Origin: Erodium maritimum
Lineage: Eukaryota; Streptophyta; Magnoliopsida; Geraniales; Geraniaceae
Assembly: GCA_963921825.1 (NCBI GenBank)
Contig: OY997594.1
Location: 30,982,956 to 31,046,955, forward strand
Direction of reading: 5' to 3'
Length of the DNA: 64,000 nucleotides
Positions 1 to 10,066 of this stretch are shown one piece after another (positions within the stretch are counted from its first letter, which is position 1; each line of letters opens with the position of its first letter). The position numbers and the translations under genes were made by a program. Below the pieces are notes generated by a model. That model was not told where the DNA came from. It did not search any database and saw only the letters and a list, made by a program, of their open reading frames with translations.

Positions 1-1390
1 AGCTGTCGGTGTTTCTCCTCGGTGCTGTTGTGCCCGTGGATGGAGGATCGGGGGCAGCATGTTTGGGGGCGGCAGGCTCGGGGAGAAGACAGTGCGGTTC
101 TACGTGGCTAGGATTTGGGCCAAGTTTGTCTTTGGGCTTTTTCGGGTTTGGGCCGGGCTGTTTGGGCCTGATCGTTTCGGCAAGCTTTGGGTTGGATCCG
201 GTTGGGTCTGAACCAGGACCAACCTGGTTTGGTCTGTACCTGGGTCAACCCGGTTCGGTCTAGACCTGGTTCAACCCGGTTCGGGTGGGTTTGGGAGCAT
301 GTCGTTTCTGACCCAGATGCCTAGAACCACCCTTGTTCCAGGTTCGATGTGTGGTAGTGCTGCCGTTTGGTTGGTTTGTTCTTGATCTATCATGGGAAAC
401 ATTTTTTCGGAGTAGGCTGTTGCTCTTCTTGTTGGATTTGGTGTCTTCTTTTGTCTAGGTCCGGACTAGATCGTGCACGGTATCATTACAGGCTTTCTCC
501 TTCGAGTCCTCGCTGCCGGTTGGCGAGGAGTTACCAGTCTCGGTTTTGGAACACTTAGCACACATTCCAGCTTCGGTTTCTCGGATTGGTAATCTTGTTG
601 CTGCCGGATTGGAATTTGGATCTCTTTCTCGGTAGAAATATCGGTTCTCCACCTTTTTAGGGCCACCTTTCGGTGTTTGCTAGAATTAGATTTCAGAGGG
701 CTGAGCTCGAGCTTCTTCGTCTGCTCTGTGTCTCGCGGTTTTGTTGGAGGAGCTTTTCGCAGGTCATTGGAGGTGTCTGGCTCTAGCTTAAGCCGTGGGA
801 CGCGCTTCTATATCCTATTGGGTTTCGATCGTTGTTGAGCTATTCTAGTTTGCTTCTGGTGCTTTGCCAACCGGTCTCTGGATTGTTGGTTGACTATTCT
901 GAGGTACTCTCTTTTTCCTCCCTTTTTTGGTTAGTCTTCTCCAACCCGTTCATACATACCTGTGTGTTTTGGCTTCCTTTCATCTCGAACCGGGTGTGGT
1001 TCGAGCTCGTCGGATAAAGGTGTTGACAGCCGGTGAGTTCCTTGAGCATTGTTTGTCCCCTTCATAAGCATTCTCCTAAGTTATGTATGGTTATCCGCGT
1101 TCGTCTCTGCCATTAGCGTGGTTTGCCGCCAGCATTTTAGTTGTTGAAATCTTCTCCTTCGAGGGTTGGCACTCTTTGGAGATGGGAGCTGTTCATTCCT
1201 TTCAAGGTTAGGGTTGGGAGGCCTTCTGGTTGTGCCTGACAGTTTGATGCTTCTCCCTAAAGTGTGTTATCACCTGTGCTTAATGGTTGAAAGATTAGGG
1301 TTCAAGACCTATTCTGTTTTAGGGCTTCATGGTTGTCATATTTGGGTGTAAGACCCTTTCTTTTTGTAGTTGTTAGCTTCTGGGTCTGCG
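1..1390. other. Unclassified T/G-rich repeat-like DNA, no supported gene
   Basis: No reading frame here has recognisable homology; the open frames are short and overlap on both strands. The text is rich in GGTTTGG/TTCGGG words, as seen in the leaders and 5' parts of plant retroelements. The stretch near 1285-1320 (ATGGTTGAAAGATTAGGG) resembles the reverse complement of sequence near 9500-9530, so 1-1390 and the region around 9011-9591 plus 15363-16690 may be relatives of one repeat family in opposite orientations. This is inference from short matches only. Confidence 0.3.
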
Positions 1391-2985
1391 TGTTAGTCTT
1401 AGTGACCATAGTTCAATCCTGAATGACAAAATGTATATATCATCGTTAGAAATAAAATTAAAGCGGCTTTATATAACTTATGTGTTGGAGTAATATATCG
1501 ATGTGTGCTCTGATATATGCCCACCATGCGAATAGAACCATAGATCGAGATAGATCACACTCGATGGGTCCCTTGTCAACAATGCTTCACTAGAAGCCAC
1601 TAATATGAAAGAGGGCTCTTTATGGCTTACGTTCTGTTAGTCATTGGAATGGGATTCCGGAGTCTCATCATAGATATCATGTGGGACATGATATTGGAGG
1701 ACTCGACATGAATATGTGTCATAGATTAAGTCATGAACATATTCATTGTCCTAGCTTGTCATGTATCCTTGGACCAAGGAGTCTTTGTGATCGCTATGCA
1801 GTAAACAACTGAGTTTGACCTGAGCCTAACGTTGTCTGTAATAGGGCTTCCATAATAGCAATGATTGGCTTGGAGACGGACTGCATGAGTGACACGAAAG
1901 ACAGCGAAGGAATTTATCCCTCATACTACGGTATGGGAAAGATATCGGTTCTCGGCCGCTTGATCGAGAGTGACATAAAGAATAGCATGGCCATGCACAT
2001 GATACTAGGTATCATATATTCAGTCATCTCACATATCAAGGAACAATGATTGAGAATAATAAGGATTATAGCTCTATGCCTTATCTCAATTAGGATATCG
2101 GAGATAAAAAGATAATGACAGGGACGACGGAAAGGTTAGAATCGACTGGGTCGATTCGTTATGCAGTGTCAGGAAATACTAAAGTCTCGTTAGTTGCCTC
2201 TTAAATAGGATCACGTAAAATGGGATTTTACGTTGATCTATTGACATGCATAAACCTTAGGGTCACACCGGAGGGTGAAACTTATTGACACATTTATGGA
2301 GAATGGCCAAAAGGGAGTTGTCTCGGGACATGACCAAAACTGGGTTTTGGGTCATGTTCCCGTAAGTGAATAGGACTTTACGGATCGAGACAAGGCTTGG
2401 AGTCTTGGGATTGATCGCGTCAGATAATGTTGGACATTTCCTGTATGGAAGGCTTGGAGGCGATGAGCGAATCAAGGGACCTCGTTGGAAATGACCACGA
2501 GCCAAGTTCCAAGAGGCCCATGAAAGGCCCATGCAACCAAGGCCCATGGAACTAATTAATCAAGTCTTGATTAATTAGTACTAAGTAAGCATGACAAGGT
2601 GTTGGTGATTCACCACCTAACCCTATCTTGTCTAGCTATACTTTGTCCTATTTACACCTTACTTGTCACCATGCTTGTCACATGCCTTTAGTTGGACAAG
2701 TATGGGGTTTGTTATGTTTAAGTCATCTTTTTTCAACATAACAAACACAAGAAAAGAATAGGAAACACATTTTCTCTCCCTCTTCCTAGCATTTTCGGCC
2801 AAGGGTGTGTTCCACCTCCATTTTTGTGTTCTTGAGTCCTCAAAGAGAAGAACTACGTGGCTTTGATTCCCATGTGGATACGTATGCGTCTTGGAGACTC
2901 AAGCCAATCATTCGTTACCCGGTGTTCTTGTTTTGGTAACGAAATAATGCTGAATTTTTTCTCTTGTGAATCCATTCTTTGTTAG
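1391..2985. repeat. Unclassified insertion, LTR-like in composition
   Basis: Non-coding block of about 1.6 kb that interrupts the surrounding repeat. A 7-bp direct repeat TGTTAGT lies at both edges (1391-1397 and 2980-2986). The right half carries a pyrimidine-rich leader (CTCTCCCTCTTCC near 2775-2790) like those of plant LTR retrotransposon leaders. I could not find convincing TG...CA ends with a 5-bp duplication, so class and exact ends are open. No protein-coding homology is visible. Confidence 0.3.
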
Positions 2986-3108
2986 TTGTTCCATGGTTTT
3001 AATCGTCTCTTTTTCATTGATTTTCCGATGCGAGTTGGTTCATCTCCAACCCTACCTCGAGGCCCAACACTGCGTACCCATCCTTTGTTTGTGGTTGTTA
3101 CCTTTAGG

Positions 3109-3276
3109 GTCCGTGTACCCATTCCTTATGGTTGTTAGTCTTCCCCGGTGTGGGGCTTATTGTAGTTGCTTCAGGGTCTGCGTACCCATTCATTTCCCCG
3201 GGTGAGACTTCTTGTAGTTGCTTCAAGGTCTGCGTACCCATTCATTTCCCCGGTGTGGGGCTTCTTGAGGTTCTAA
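3109..3276 (+). repeat. Short tandem repeat, about 3 units of ~55-60 bp
   Basis: Three imperfect copies contain GTACCCATTC, CCCCGG and TTGTAGTTGCTTC in the same order. Open frames across it are produced by the repeat and are not treated as genes. Confidence 0.6.
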
Positions 3277-3480
3277 AAGGAATGCTCATTCATGTTTCAT
3301 TTCCACCCATCGCATTCTTTATTTCAAAGAATCAGTGTTCTAATATATGATTTGCTGATAAAAAAATACACTTTTAAATTGAACCATTAAATTCTATAAA
3401 ATATAATCAAACCCAAAATTTAAAATCAATGATTTTTATAATTTTAAACCGAAAATCAATGATTTTGTTTAGGATAACTA
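3277..3480. other. AT-rich spacer
   Basis: AT-rich sequence with no open frame or repeat structure that I can support. Confidence 0.5.
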
Positions 3481-4790
3481 GTGTACCAATATAACATAAT
3501 TGAAAGCATTGTCCTAACAATAGAGGACCTCAACACAAAGTAAAAGAGTTTAAGGCACCGAACCGTTTTACTGAAATGTTTAGAAGGGGATATTGTGGTA
3601 GCGTCTATCGGTATAGATACAACGTATCCGAACTGGAAGCTAGGATTAAGTAGACTCATTTCCTGAAAAGTACTGTGGCAGACTAGATACTCCTCCGGGT
3701 TGTCAGTATGCGTCTTCCTCCTTGGAATGATAAAGTTAGGGCTCGAAACGCGAGATTGTTAACCTCCGAGATGGTGGGAGAGTACCATACCATATCTTGG
3801 TAGAACCTCTACCACCTTACGTCCAATAGGGAGATGATACTGGATGACCCTCCATTGGACCTTCTCTTGCTCATTTGGCGAGAGAGGGTGCTTGACGCCC
3901 CCCGCCGCTATACGATTTGCTCATACGGACCGAGTAGATCTCAAGGGGACTCCATGACTGCTCGGCCCAAAGGTGGGTGGGCCTATTGGACCCGGCCTAC
4001 AAGTGGGCGGACCTACCAGACCTAACCCACAAGTGGGTGGCCTACCAGATCCGACCCACAAGTGGATGAGTCTACTAGACCCAACCCACGACCCGGTCGA
4101 TCCCCATCTCCATGCCCGCTGCCGACCTCCAGGCCAGCCCCACCTCCATAAATCATCCCATTAAGGTGGATCCGGTTCTGTCGGGTCAGGTTTTTTGCTC
4201 CCACGGGTAGCTCATCCCGGTCGGCAATCCTACCCGATTCTATTTGCTCACGCCGCCTCCACTGGTTGACATACGTCGGTGTCGGACCCGCATCATCGGT
4301 CTTGTCCATCCCGACTGCCCTACCTCATTGACCTCTCCTTATCAATCGTTTTGGCTTCACTCGAGGAGTCCCATGAAGCCGTTTGCCTCCTCTCACCCTA
4401 AAGAACATGGAGGTGAACACATGGCCTCAACCCTCTACCGCTGAAACTTTACCGGAAATAGGGGACATTGGCCGAGGAGAGGAGGATGTTGCATGCGGGG
4501 GTGAAAACTGAGACATCAGGTGAAGAGCTCCCGTCGTCCATGTCTTCGATCCATCACCCGTTGTCGCATGATTATTGGTGGTAGAGATCGTTGTCGCCAT
4601 CATGGAAATCGCAGTAAAGCCCAAGGTGAGTTCTACGTTTTGTTCTCTCACAACCATTGTTGATGGAGAAAGGATAGAAGCACACTAAAAACACCAAACC
4701 ATGGCGAAAACCCGTGAAATAATCTTGATATTGTAACACCGGATCAAAAACTTAGGGCAACAAATACCAAGCCCTAGCCGCCGCCCTTCC
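3481..4790 (-). pseudogene. Possible ORF1-like retroelement remnant (weak)
   Basis: On the minus strand an open frame starts near 4657 and reads a Ser/Thr/Pro-rich stretch, followed by broken frames down to about 3480. Its composition and orientation resemble the N-terminal parts of the ORF1-only LINE-like units elsewhere in the window, but I see neither the DUF4283 core nor a zinc knuckle. Near 3960-4085 a short GTGGG-type motif recurs several times (AAGTGGGCGGACC, AAGTGGGTGG, AAGTGGATG). It could be a diverged relative or an unrelated repeat. Confidence 0.25.
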
Positions 4791-4799
4791 ATATTCTCT

Positions 4800-5960
4800 C
4801 TGTAATATGATATCTTTATTTCAATATGAAAATCAATGATTTAATACATAGAATGAATTTACAAATAAAAAATTGTGACCAATTTACTTCTTTTTTTAGC
4901 GAAAGGTGAATATTATAACTTTCTTTTGGATAAGCGCAAAAAAAATTATTAAGAAAAAATTAAATCCAAGCAGGATCTAATCGAAGGAAATCATTACAGG
5001 GGAGCTCTTAAGAGCAGCTGCGGGAACAAACCCGAAACAAAATAGAACACAAAATCACCCATTATTAATCCACTCTTCACCTTCCGAAGTCAAAGTCGGA
5101 TCATCAAAAGGTTTAGTTGCATGAGCAAGCTGAGCAGCTTGAGTTTGTACACAGCTTGAGCGGAATCTGTCGTGAGCATCCTATGTCCACAGGATTTATA
5201 ACTCTCTCCTGACTCCTAGAATGGGATGGTTTGATATGAACGGTATAGTAATCCCCTAAGAACTTGGGAGGCTGACTTTGACGATTCGAAGTTCTGGTAG
5301 GTTGCTTCGAATGACGCCCTTTACTCAAAGGTTTAGAAAGTAAAACATCCTTCCAAGGACTACACCATTGATCCCCAGTTGGTTCACTAGACACATGATC
5401 CGATGGGCCGCCCGATTCAATAGGTTGGGAAGAATCGCTCCCGACAGAAAGTTGTGCAGGCCCAATGACCTCAGGCCCCAAAACTGAAATTGGATGTATA
5501 TTGTGATAAGGGCTTGAACTCAACTGGCCCACGTCAGCAACCCAGCCCCATAAACAACTGGACCGAACTGAAATGAGCCAGGCTCACTCTCAGGCCCAGT
5601 CAGCACCAACCCAACCCCGCCTTCAACCTCGCGCAAATCCCGATTCAACATATCCACTATAACTGCGTTGTCCATCTCGCGCAAATCGTGATCCTGCGAA
5701 TCTTCTGCAGCGTCTACCTCGCGCAAAAAAGGCGAAAAGTTCAGTCAAACCCAGATCATCAACAATCAGATCGTAACGTATTCTTGTAACTCGATTTGAG
5801 GGCATTAAAGGTGGACCTTGGAAGGGTTTAGCGGCGCCGCTAAATCATGTCGTCGGGGGCATCATTTGGAGATATCTATCTCCGTTGGTGAGCGGTGGAG
5901 GTCTCTAGCTTCGTCTGTCATGCAAACATACTAGCTTGAGACTTGTACTACATCATAATT
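4800..5960 (-). pseudogene. Unrecognised minus-strand retroelement-like remnant
   Basis: The longest minus-strand frame (5532 to 5113, 139 aa) is Ser/Pro-rich and contains RQSQPPKFLGDYYT, which resembles the linker between integrase and reverse transcriptase of copia-type polyproteins. No integrase or RT core is present, so this is only a hint. Upstream (5805-5623) LREVD/LREM/LREVE-type peptides recur about every 14 residues, from a repeated CTCGCGCAAA. The low-coordinate edge (about 4890-4915) has T-rich sequence plus GCGAAAGGTG, similar to the 3' edges of the LINE-like units here. Function cannot be assigned. Confidence 0.3.
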
Positions 5961-6007
5961 TGTATAAGAATATTATAACTTCTTAAAATCGATTACATTG
6001 ATGTGCA

Positions 6008-6027
6008 TCGAGGAACATGCTCCTCGA
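6008..6027 (-). other. 3'-terminal hairpin of LINE-like unit 1
   Basis: Perfect 7-bp stem TCGAGGA/TCCTCGA with loop ACATGC. Equivalent hairpins occur at 48551-48572 and 18497-18516, where two stem positions differ in a compensatory way. Confidence 0.65.
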
Positions 6028-6081
6028 CCACGGATGGTCAGTATGAATGAATTATGGTTCACTGAGCCTTTTAATACAAGA

Positions 6082-6096
6082 ACCGTCACAGACGGT
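6082..6096 (-). other. Second 3' hairpin of LINE-like unit 1
   Basis: ACCGTC-ACA-GACGGT, a perfect 6-bp stem. The same position in other copies carries related sequences at 18572-18586, 34472-34486, 46808-46822 and 48626-48640. Confidence 0.55.
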
Positions 6097-6218
6097 ATTT
6101 TGATGCCTCATGGGCAAAGTTAGAATACGAGGGGGTGGGAAATGGGGTACCGAAACTCTATGAGCTCTACAATGGTGATGGTGGGAGGCAAAGTATAATC
6201 TAGGGACCCCTCTCAGGT

Positions 6219-6767
6219 CTAGTCCCCGATTCTTTGACGATTTATCATCCCCCCTAGGCGGGGCTTCTTCCCTGCCTGTAGCTTGTCGTCCCAAATAGGA
6301 GTTGACGCCATCCTCTTCAGCGCTCCAGCAGTTGCGCTCCCCAGGGTAACGGGCGGTGGAACTTCAACATCTCGCACCCTAGGATGTGGGCGTTCTCCGG
6401 TTCCAAACCCACCACGCTCCCGGGGCAGGTGGTGAGCAATCGAATAAACATAGAGCAGATCACCATCCGACCCCTGCCAGATCTTCCCGTGTACAAAAGT
6501 TGCCAGGTTTGGAGTGGACCGCCCAGGGAGGCCTATCGCAGACGGCTGGTTGATGTCCCTGGTAGAAAATCGAAGACCCGGGTTAGGTATCGGTTCCATT
6601 GTCATGCTGGTTCCCCTTCCTCGAGACAACCTCGCCTTAGGTATCGGGTCCAATGTCCGCGTACTTGGAGCACCTCCCTCCAAGTGCCCTTGTAGTGCAT
6701 CGCCGTCTTTGCGATCCCCCGGTGATATCTGTTCCATACAGGCTAGAGGCGATGGTTGGGACTCCAC
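6219..6767 (-). pseudogene. ORF1 C-terminal part, copy 1 (DUF4283/CCHC-type family)
   Basis: Open minus-strand frame of 182 aa, part of the decayed ORF1 of this unit. It contains the peptides EPIPNPG and VEVPPPV. Related forms appear in the same order in copy 4 (DPLPNLG, VEVPPPI) and copy 6 (DPIPNID), which supports homology across the family. It lacks the DUF4283 core and zinc knuckle, which would lie upstream. Plant ORF1 proteins of this type bind nucleic acid and accompany L1-like LINEs; here the gene is broken and no product is expected. Confidence 0.5.
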
Positions 6768-7668
6768 CAGCTCACACGGGGACGAGGCCCTCTCGCCGGA
6801 TTATGCCTCAACAGACCCTTCCGATATGTAGGAAGGTGGCTCTAAGGATATCGGAGCGAGGGCTACGACCTAACCGTCCTTCGTGCAACCTCCTCCTCCT
6901 CACCATCCAACGCGTATCTTCTCTAAGCCATAGACAGAGAGCCACCGACCCCACAAGCAGGTCCGGGGACATCCCCACCGTAGGGTATCAAAACCCCAAA
7001 TTGCCTCTGCGCACAACCTCGCTGATCAAACGTGGAAGCAACCTCCATCGTCCTCCTCCTCCACCCATACGCATTACGGATCAAACACTAGGACTGGACC
7101 CGCGACTGTCATGATCATGAAGCACGCCGACCACACCGTCACATCCCGAGTGATCCCCCCACCTTGGTTTTGAGAGAGAACAAACCTTGGAACCCTAGAA
7201 CTAACGCCGTCCACCCTAAGCACTAGAGCAAGGTCTTGGTTGACCCGTGCAGGCGGGCTAGGGTTCAGGCGTAGTGGGACCACCCCATAACTTGGATAAG
7301 AAGTTACCCAATGGCGTCGTATCCGGTCTCCCGGACGCGAGTCATAACATCTCGCCGACAACAACATCAAAGGGCGTGAAACCGGCAAGACCTCATGAGG
7401 GTAGGACCGGCCCAAAGCGAAGGAGAAAGAAGGAGAAGATGGGGATGAAGGCAGCCATCCCCACCGATATTTATCCCCCACACCAGGCGTGGTCTGCAAG
7501 AGAGTCAATCGAAATGGGACATGGTGACACCGGAGCGGTGCGACCGACAAACCCAACCCCATGTGACGATTGGGCAGGGTGCATGACAACGACCACGACA
7601 AGAAAAAGCCTCATAACGCGGCTAAGGCTAAGACTACTTTGGTTTGGGTAATTCCATTATAATTAATA

Positions 7669-9000
7669 GAGGAGAAATCTATTGAGAACCACTCTTAACA
7701 TAGGAACCGTGAGAACCAATCCTAGCCACTATCACCTATGATCCAACACTCAACAAAATGTCACATCATCACCCAAATTCAACCCACATACACGCCTATT
7801 TCATCCATTCTCACACAAGCAAGGGTATAATTGTAATAGCATGGTGTCTTGTGGACAAGTGTCCATTTTTTTTCTTCACCAATTCACTAATTTAATATTT
7901 CCCGTTTCGTTTGAACTCCGATTAACCTCAAACTTGCGCCAATATTTTTCTTTTTTCAAGGGCTTTAAATCAAGATCAGTCATGAATATATTTTGAAGCA
8001 CGAAAATAAAAATTTATATCAAGATGATAAAAATAATGTTGAGCGTTGATAAATCTTCACTAATAAATATTGATAAAAAAACATGTAATGAGGTGATAAG
8101 AAACAAATAATGAGGTGATAAAAACCATTTTCAATTTTGATAATAAGTGTGATACACTAGAGTTTATCGTTGATAAAAAAAACTTGTGATGAGGTGATTA
8201 AAAACATGTAATTCGATGATAAACCTAGTGTTTAGTGTTGATAAAAATGGTGTTCATAAAAAGCACGTGATGAGATGATAAAAATCATGATCAGTTTTGG
8301 AGAATGGGTGATAAAACCAGTGTAAAGTGTTGATAAAAACAGGGTAAAGTGTTGATAAACCCAGAGCAAAGTGTTGATAAAAATTACCCATATATAATTC
8401 CTTTAAAAACTAGCCCCGAAATAATTTTTTTTTCGTGCTTCAAAAAAACATGTGATGGGGGTGATAAAACACACGTAATTTGAATGATAAACCTAGTGTT
8501 TAGTGTTGATAAAACTAGTGTTCATAAAAAGCACGCGATGAGGTGATAAAATCATGATCAGTTTTGGAAAATGAGGTGATAAAACCAGTGTAAAGTGTTG
8601 ATAAAACCAGTGTAAAAGTGTTGATAAATCCAGAGCAAAGTGTTGATAAAAATTACCCATATTTTTTTTGAAAAAAAATCTACCCTGAAATCATTTTTTT
8701 TTTCGTGCTTCAAAATATATTCATGATTGATCTTGATTGAAAGCCCTTAAAAAAACAAAACTAATGGCGCAAGTTTGAAGCCAATCGGAGTTCAAACGAA
8801 GCAAGAAAAATTAAATTAGTGAATTGGTTAAAAAAATAATATGATAGTTAACTAAAAAGTCCTTACCACTTACTAAACAGTGCTGTTTTTTTGCAGTCAA
8901 CTGCTCAATTGCATCTCATCCATCCATTCATAAAATGGATGATTTAGATTGGTTTTCGCGGTTCCTACGTTAAAACCTGGTTCTCACCAGATTTCTCCTC
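7669..9000. mobile_element. Foldback MULE-like non-autonomous element, copy 1 (1332 bp)
   Basis: The element begins GAGGAGAAATCT and ends with the exact reverse complement AGATTTCTCCTC. It is flanked by a 10-bp direct repeat ATAATTAATA (7659-7668 and 9001-9010), read as the target-site duplication. The inverted arms are about 300-345 bp: an outer block of about 45 bp and an inner block (about 7870-8015 against 8700-8840, including CGTTTGAACTCCGATT and its inverse) match well, with a diverged stretch between. The centre (8030-8690) consists of AT-rich TGTTGATAAAA/CCAGTGTAAAG repeats. There is no coding capacity. Long inverted repeats plus a 10-bp duplication fit a non-autonomous Mutator-like element. 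A second copy lies at 43552-44898. Confidence 0.85.
8030..8690 (+). repeat. Core of TGTTGATAAAA repeats in foldback copy 1
   Basis: Imperfect short repeats, typically TGTTGATAAAAC followed by CAGTGTAAAG or CAGAGCAAAG. Two larger half-blocks (about 8150-8400 and 8445-8665) repeat the same order, ending with AAAATTACCCATAT each time. Confidence 0.75.
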
Positions 9001-9010
9001 ATAATTAATA

Positions 9011-9591
9011 TTTTGGTTTTTTTATCCATATTAGATCTCGTGTACCTTCCAAAGGTAAAGTCATATACAAGTAAGATGTATGTGGTAGGATCCAGATAGG
9101 TCTATAGTTTTAAACACACTCATGACGGTCGGATCACGTAGTTATTCATTTATTATGAATCAATAAAAAAATAAGTTAAAATGAGACAAGCGGTTTATGG
9201 TTTATGGTTGTCTTGTTGGACTAATATGTCGTAAGTATGTTACATTAAAAATGTAAGTCATTTTCTTTTGTTAGCAAAATAAATTTAGATTAAAGGTAAA
9301 AGAAGAAATACAATAAACATCTAACTTCAGATTACAAATACTCAAAGAAGAACGTAGTCAATTTTGAGAACACTACCACAACATAGATACAAACCGGAGC
9401 ACTTTCTAAAAAGCACAGCCTCAAAACGGGTCTAACAAGGGGCGAAACAGTATATGGTCTTAACACTAGATTTTACAAACTTTAAGTACAAGAAAAACAG
9501 TAAGAAGGTCGAATACCCTAACTTTTCAACCACAAAGTCCTAAATGATAAAAACAAATAAGGTCTTGATACCTAGATTTTCTAACCCTGAA
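9011..9591 (-). other. Unclassified repeat that hosts the nested LTR pair (left part)
   Basis: AT-rich sequence with no supported gene. It continues at 15363 after the 5.8 kb nested insertion: CTGAA at 9587-9591 and 15363-15367 is the target duplication of the outer LTR. Read on the minus strand, part of it resembles 1270-1330. Confidence 0.4.
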
Positions 9592-10059
9592 TATCACGCC
9601 CCAAATCCGGTTTTGGTCGGACTCGAAACGTAACTTGATTTAACAATAGATTACAATAAAATAATAATAAACTCTCTTTAGAACTCAAGTAAGTTCCAAA
9701 TGATTACTCAAATGACAGGTTCCAAAAGTCAAATAAAGAGTCGAAGCTCAACATGAAATACGAGGTAAATAATGTGAAGACCGCTTCGGTAAAATAATTA
9801 ATTTGTTTGTTAATCATTTCTTTTTCGTTCGGAGCATCGAGGTTGATTTGTGAGGCGGTTTTTTGGGTTCGTCGTGGTTTGAAAACAGATCGAAGAGGGG
9901 TGGCTTTTGCAAAAAAAAAAAAAGAAAAAGAAGGGACTGAACGGGATTGGGCCGGGCCCGACCAGCACACCGGCCAACCCAGACCCGCCCGACCCAATCT
10001 GCTCTCCTTGGGCCGCGAAGCCCAATAGTGGGTGAAGCCCACTTTCAGTCGGCCCGGGG

Positions 10060-10066
10060 TATATAA
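10060..10066 (+). promoter_or_regulatory. TATA box of LTR A
   Basis: TATATAA precedes a pyrimidine-rich leader. TATA-like boxes in comparable places: LTR B (37454-37461) and LTR D (57841-57848). Confidence 0.6.

Larger units (their letters stand above)
5970..7650 (-). mobile_element. ORF1-only LINE-like unit, copy 1
   Basis: Minus-strand unit of about 1.7 kb. Its high-coordinate end begins with an ATG at 7614, followed by the conserved segment around ACCACGCCTGGT (7481-7500) also found in copies 2 and 6. Its low-coordinate end carries two hairpins: TCGAGGA/TCCTCGA at 6008-6027 and ACCGTC/GACGGT at 6082-6096. Between them are broken ORF1 frames. No endonuclease or reverse transcriptase is present. 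The ORF1 type (DUF4283/zinc-knuckle family) is inferred from homology to copies 3 and 5, where those domains are readable. The exact ends and target duplication were not resolved; the unit abuts the foldback element at 7669. Confidence 0.6.

Noticed and set aside
5113..5532. Copia polyprotein call based on QPPKFLGDYYT
   Set aside because: Only the short linker-like motif is present, with no integrase or RT; kept as unclassified remnant.
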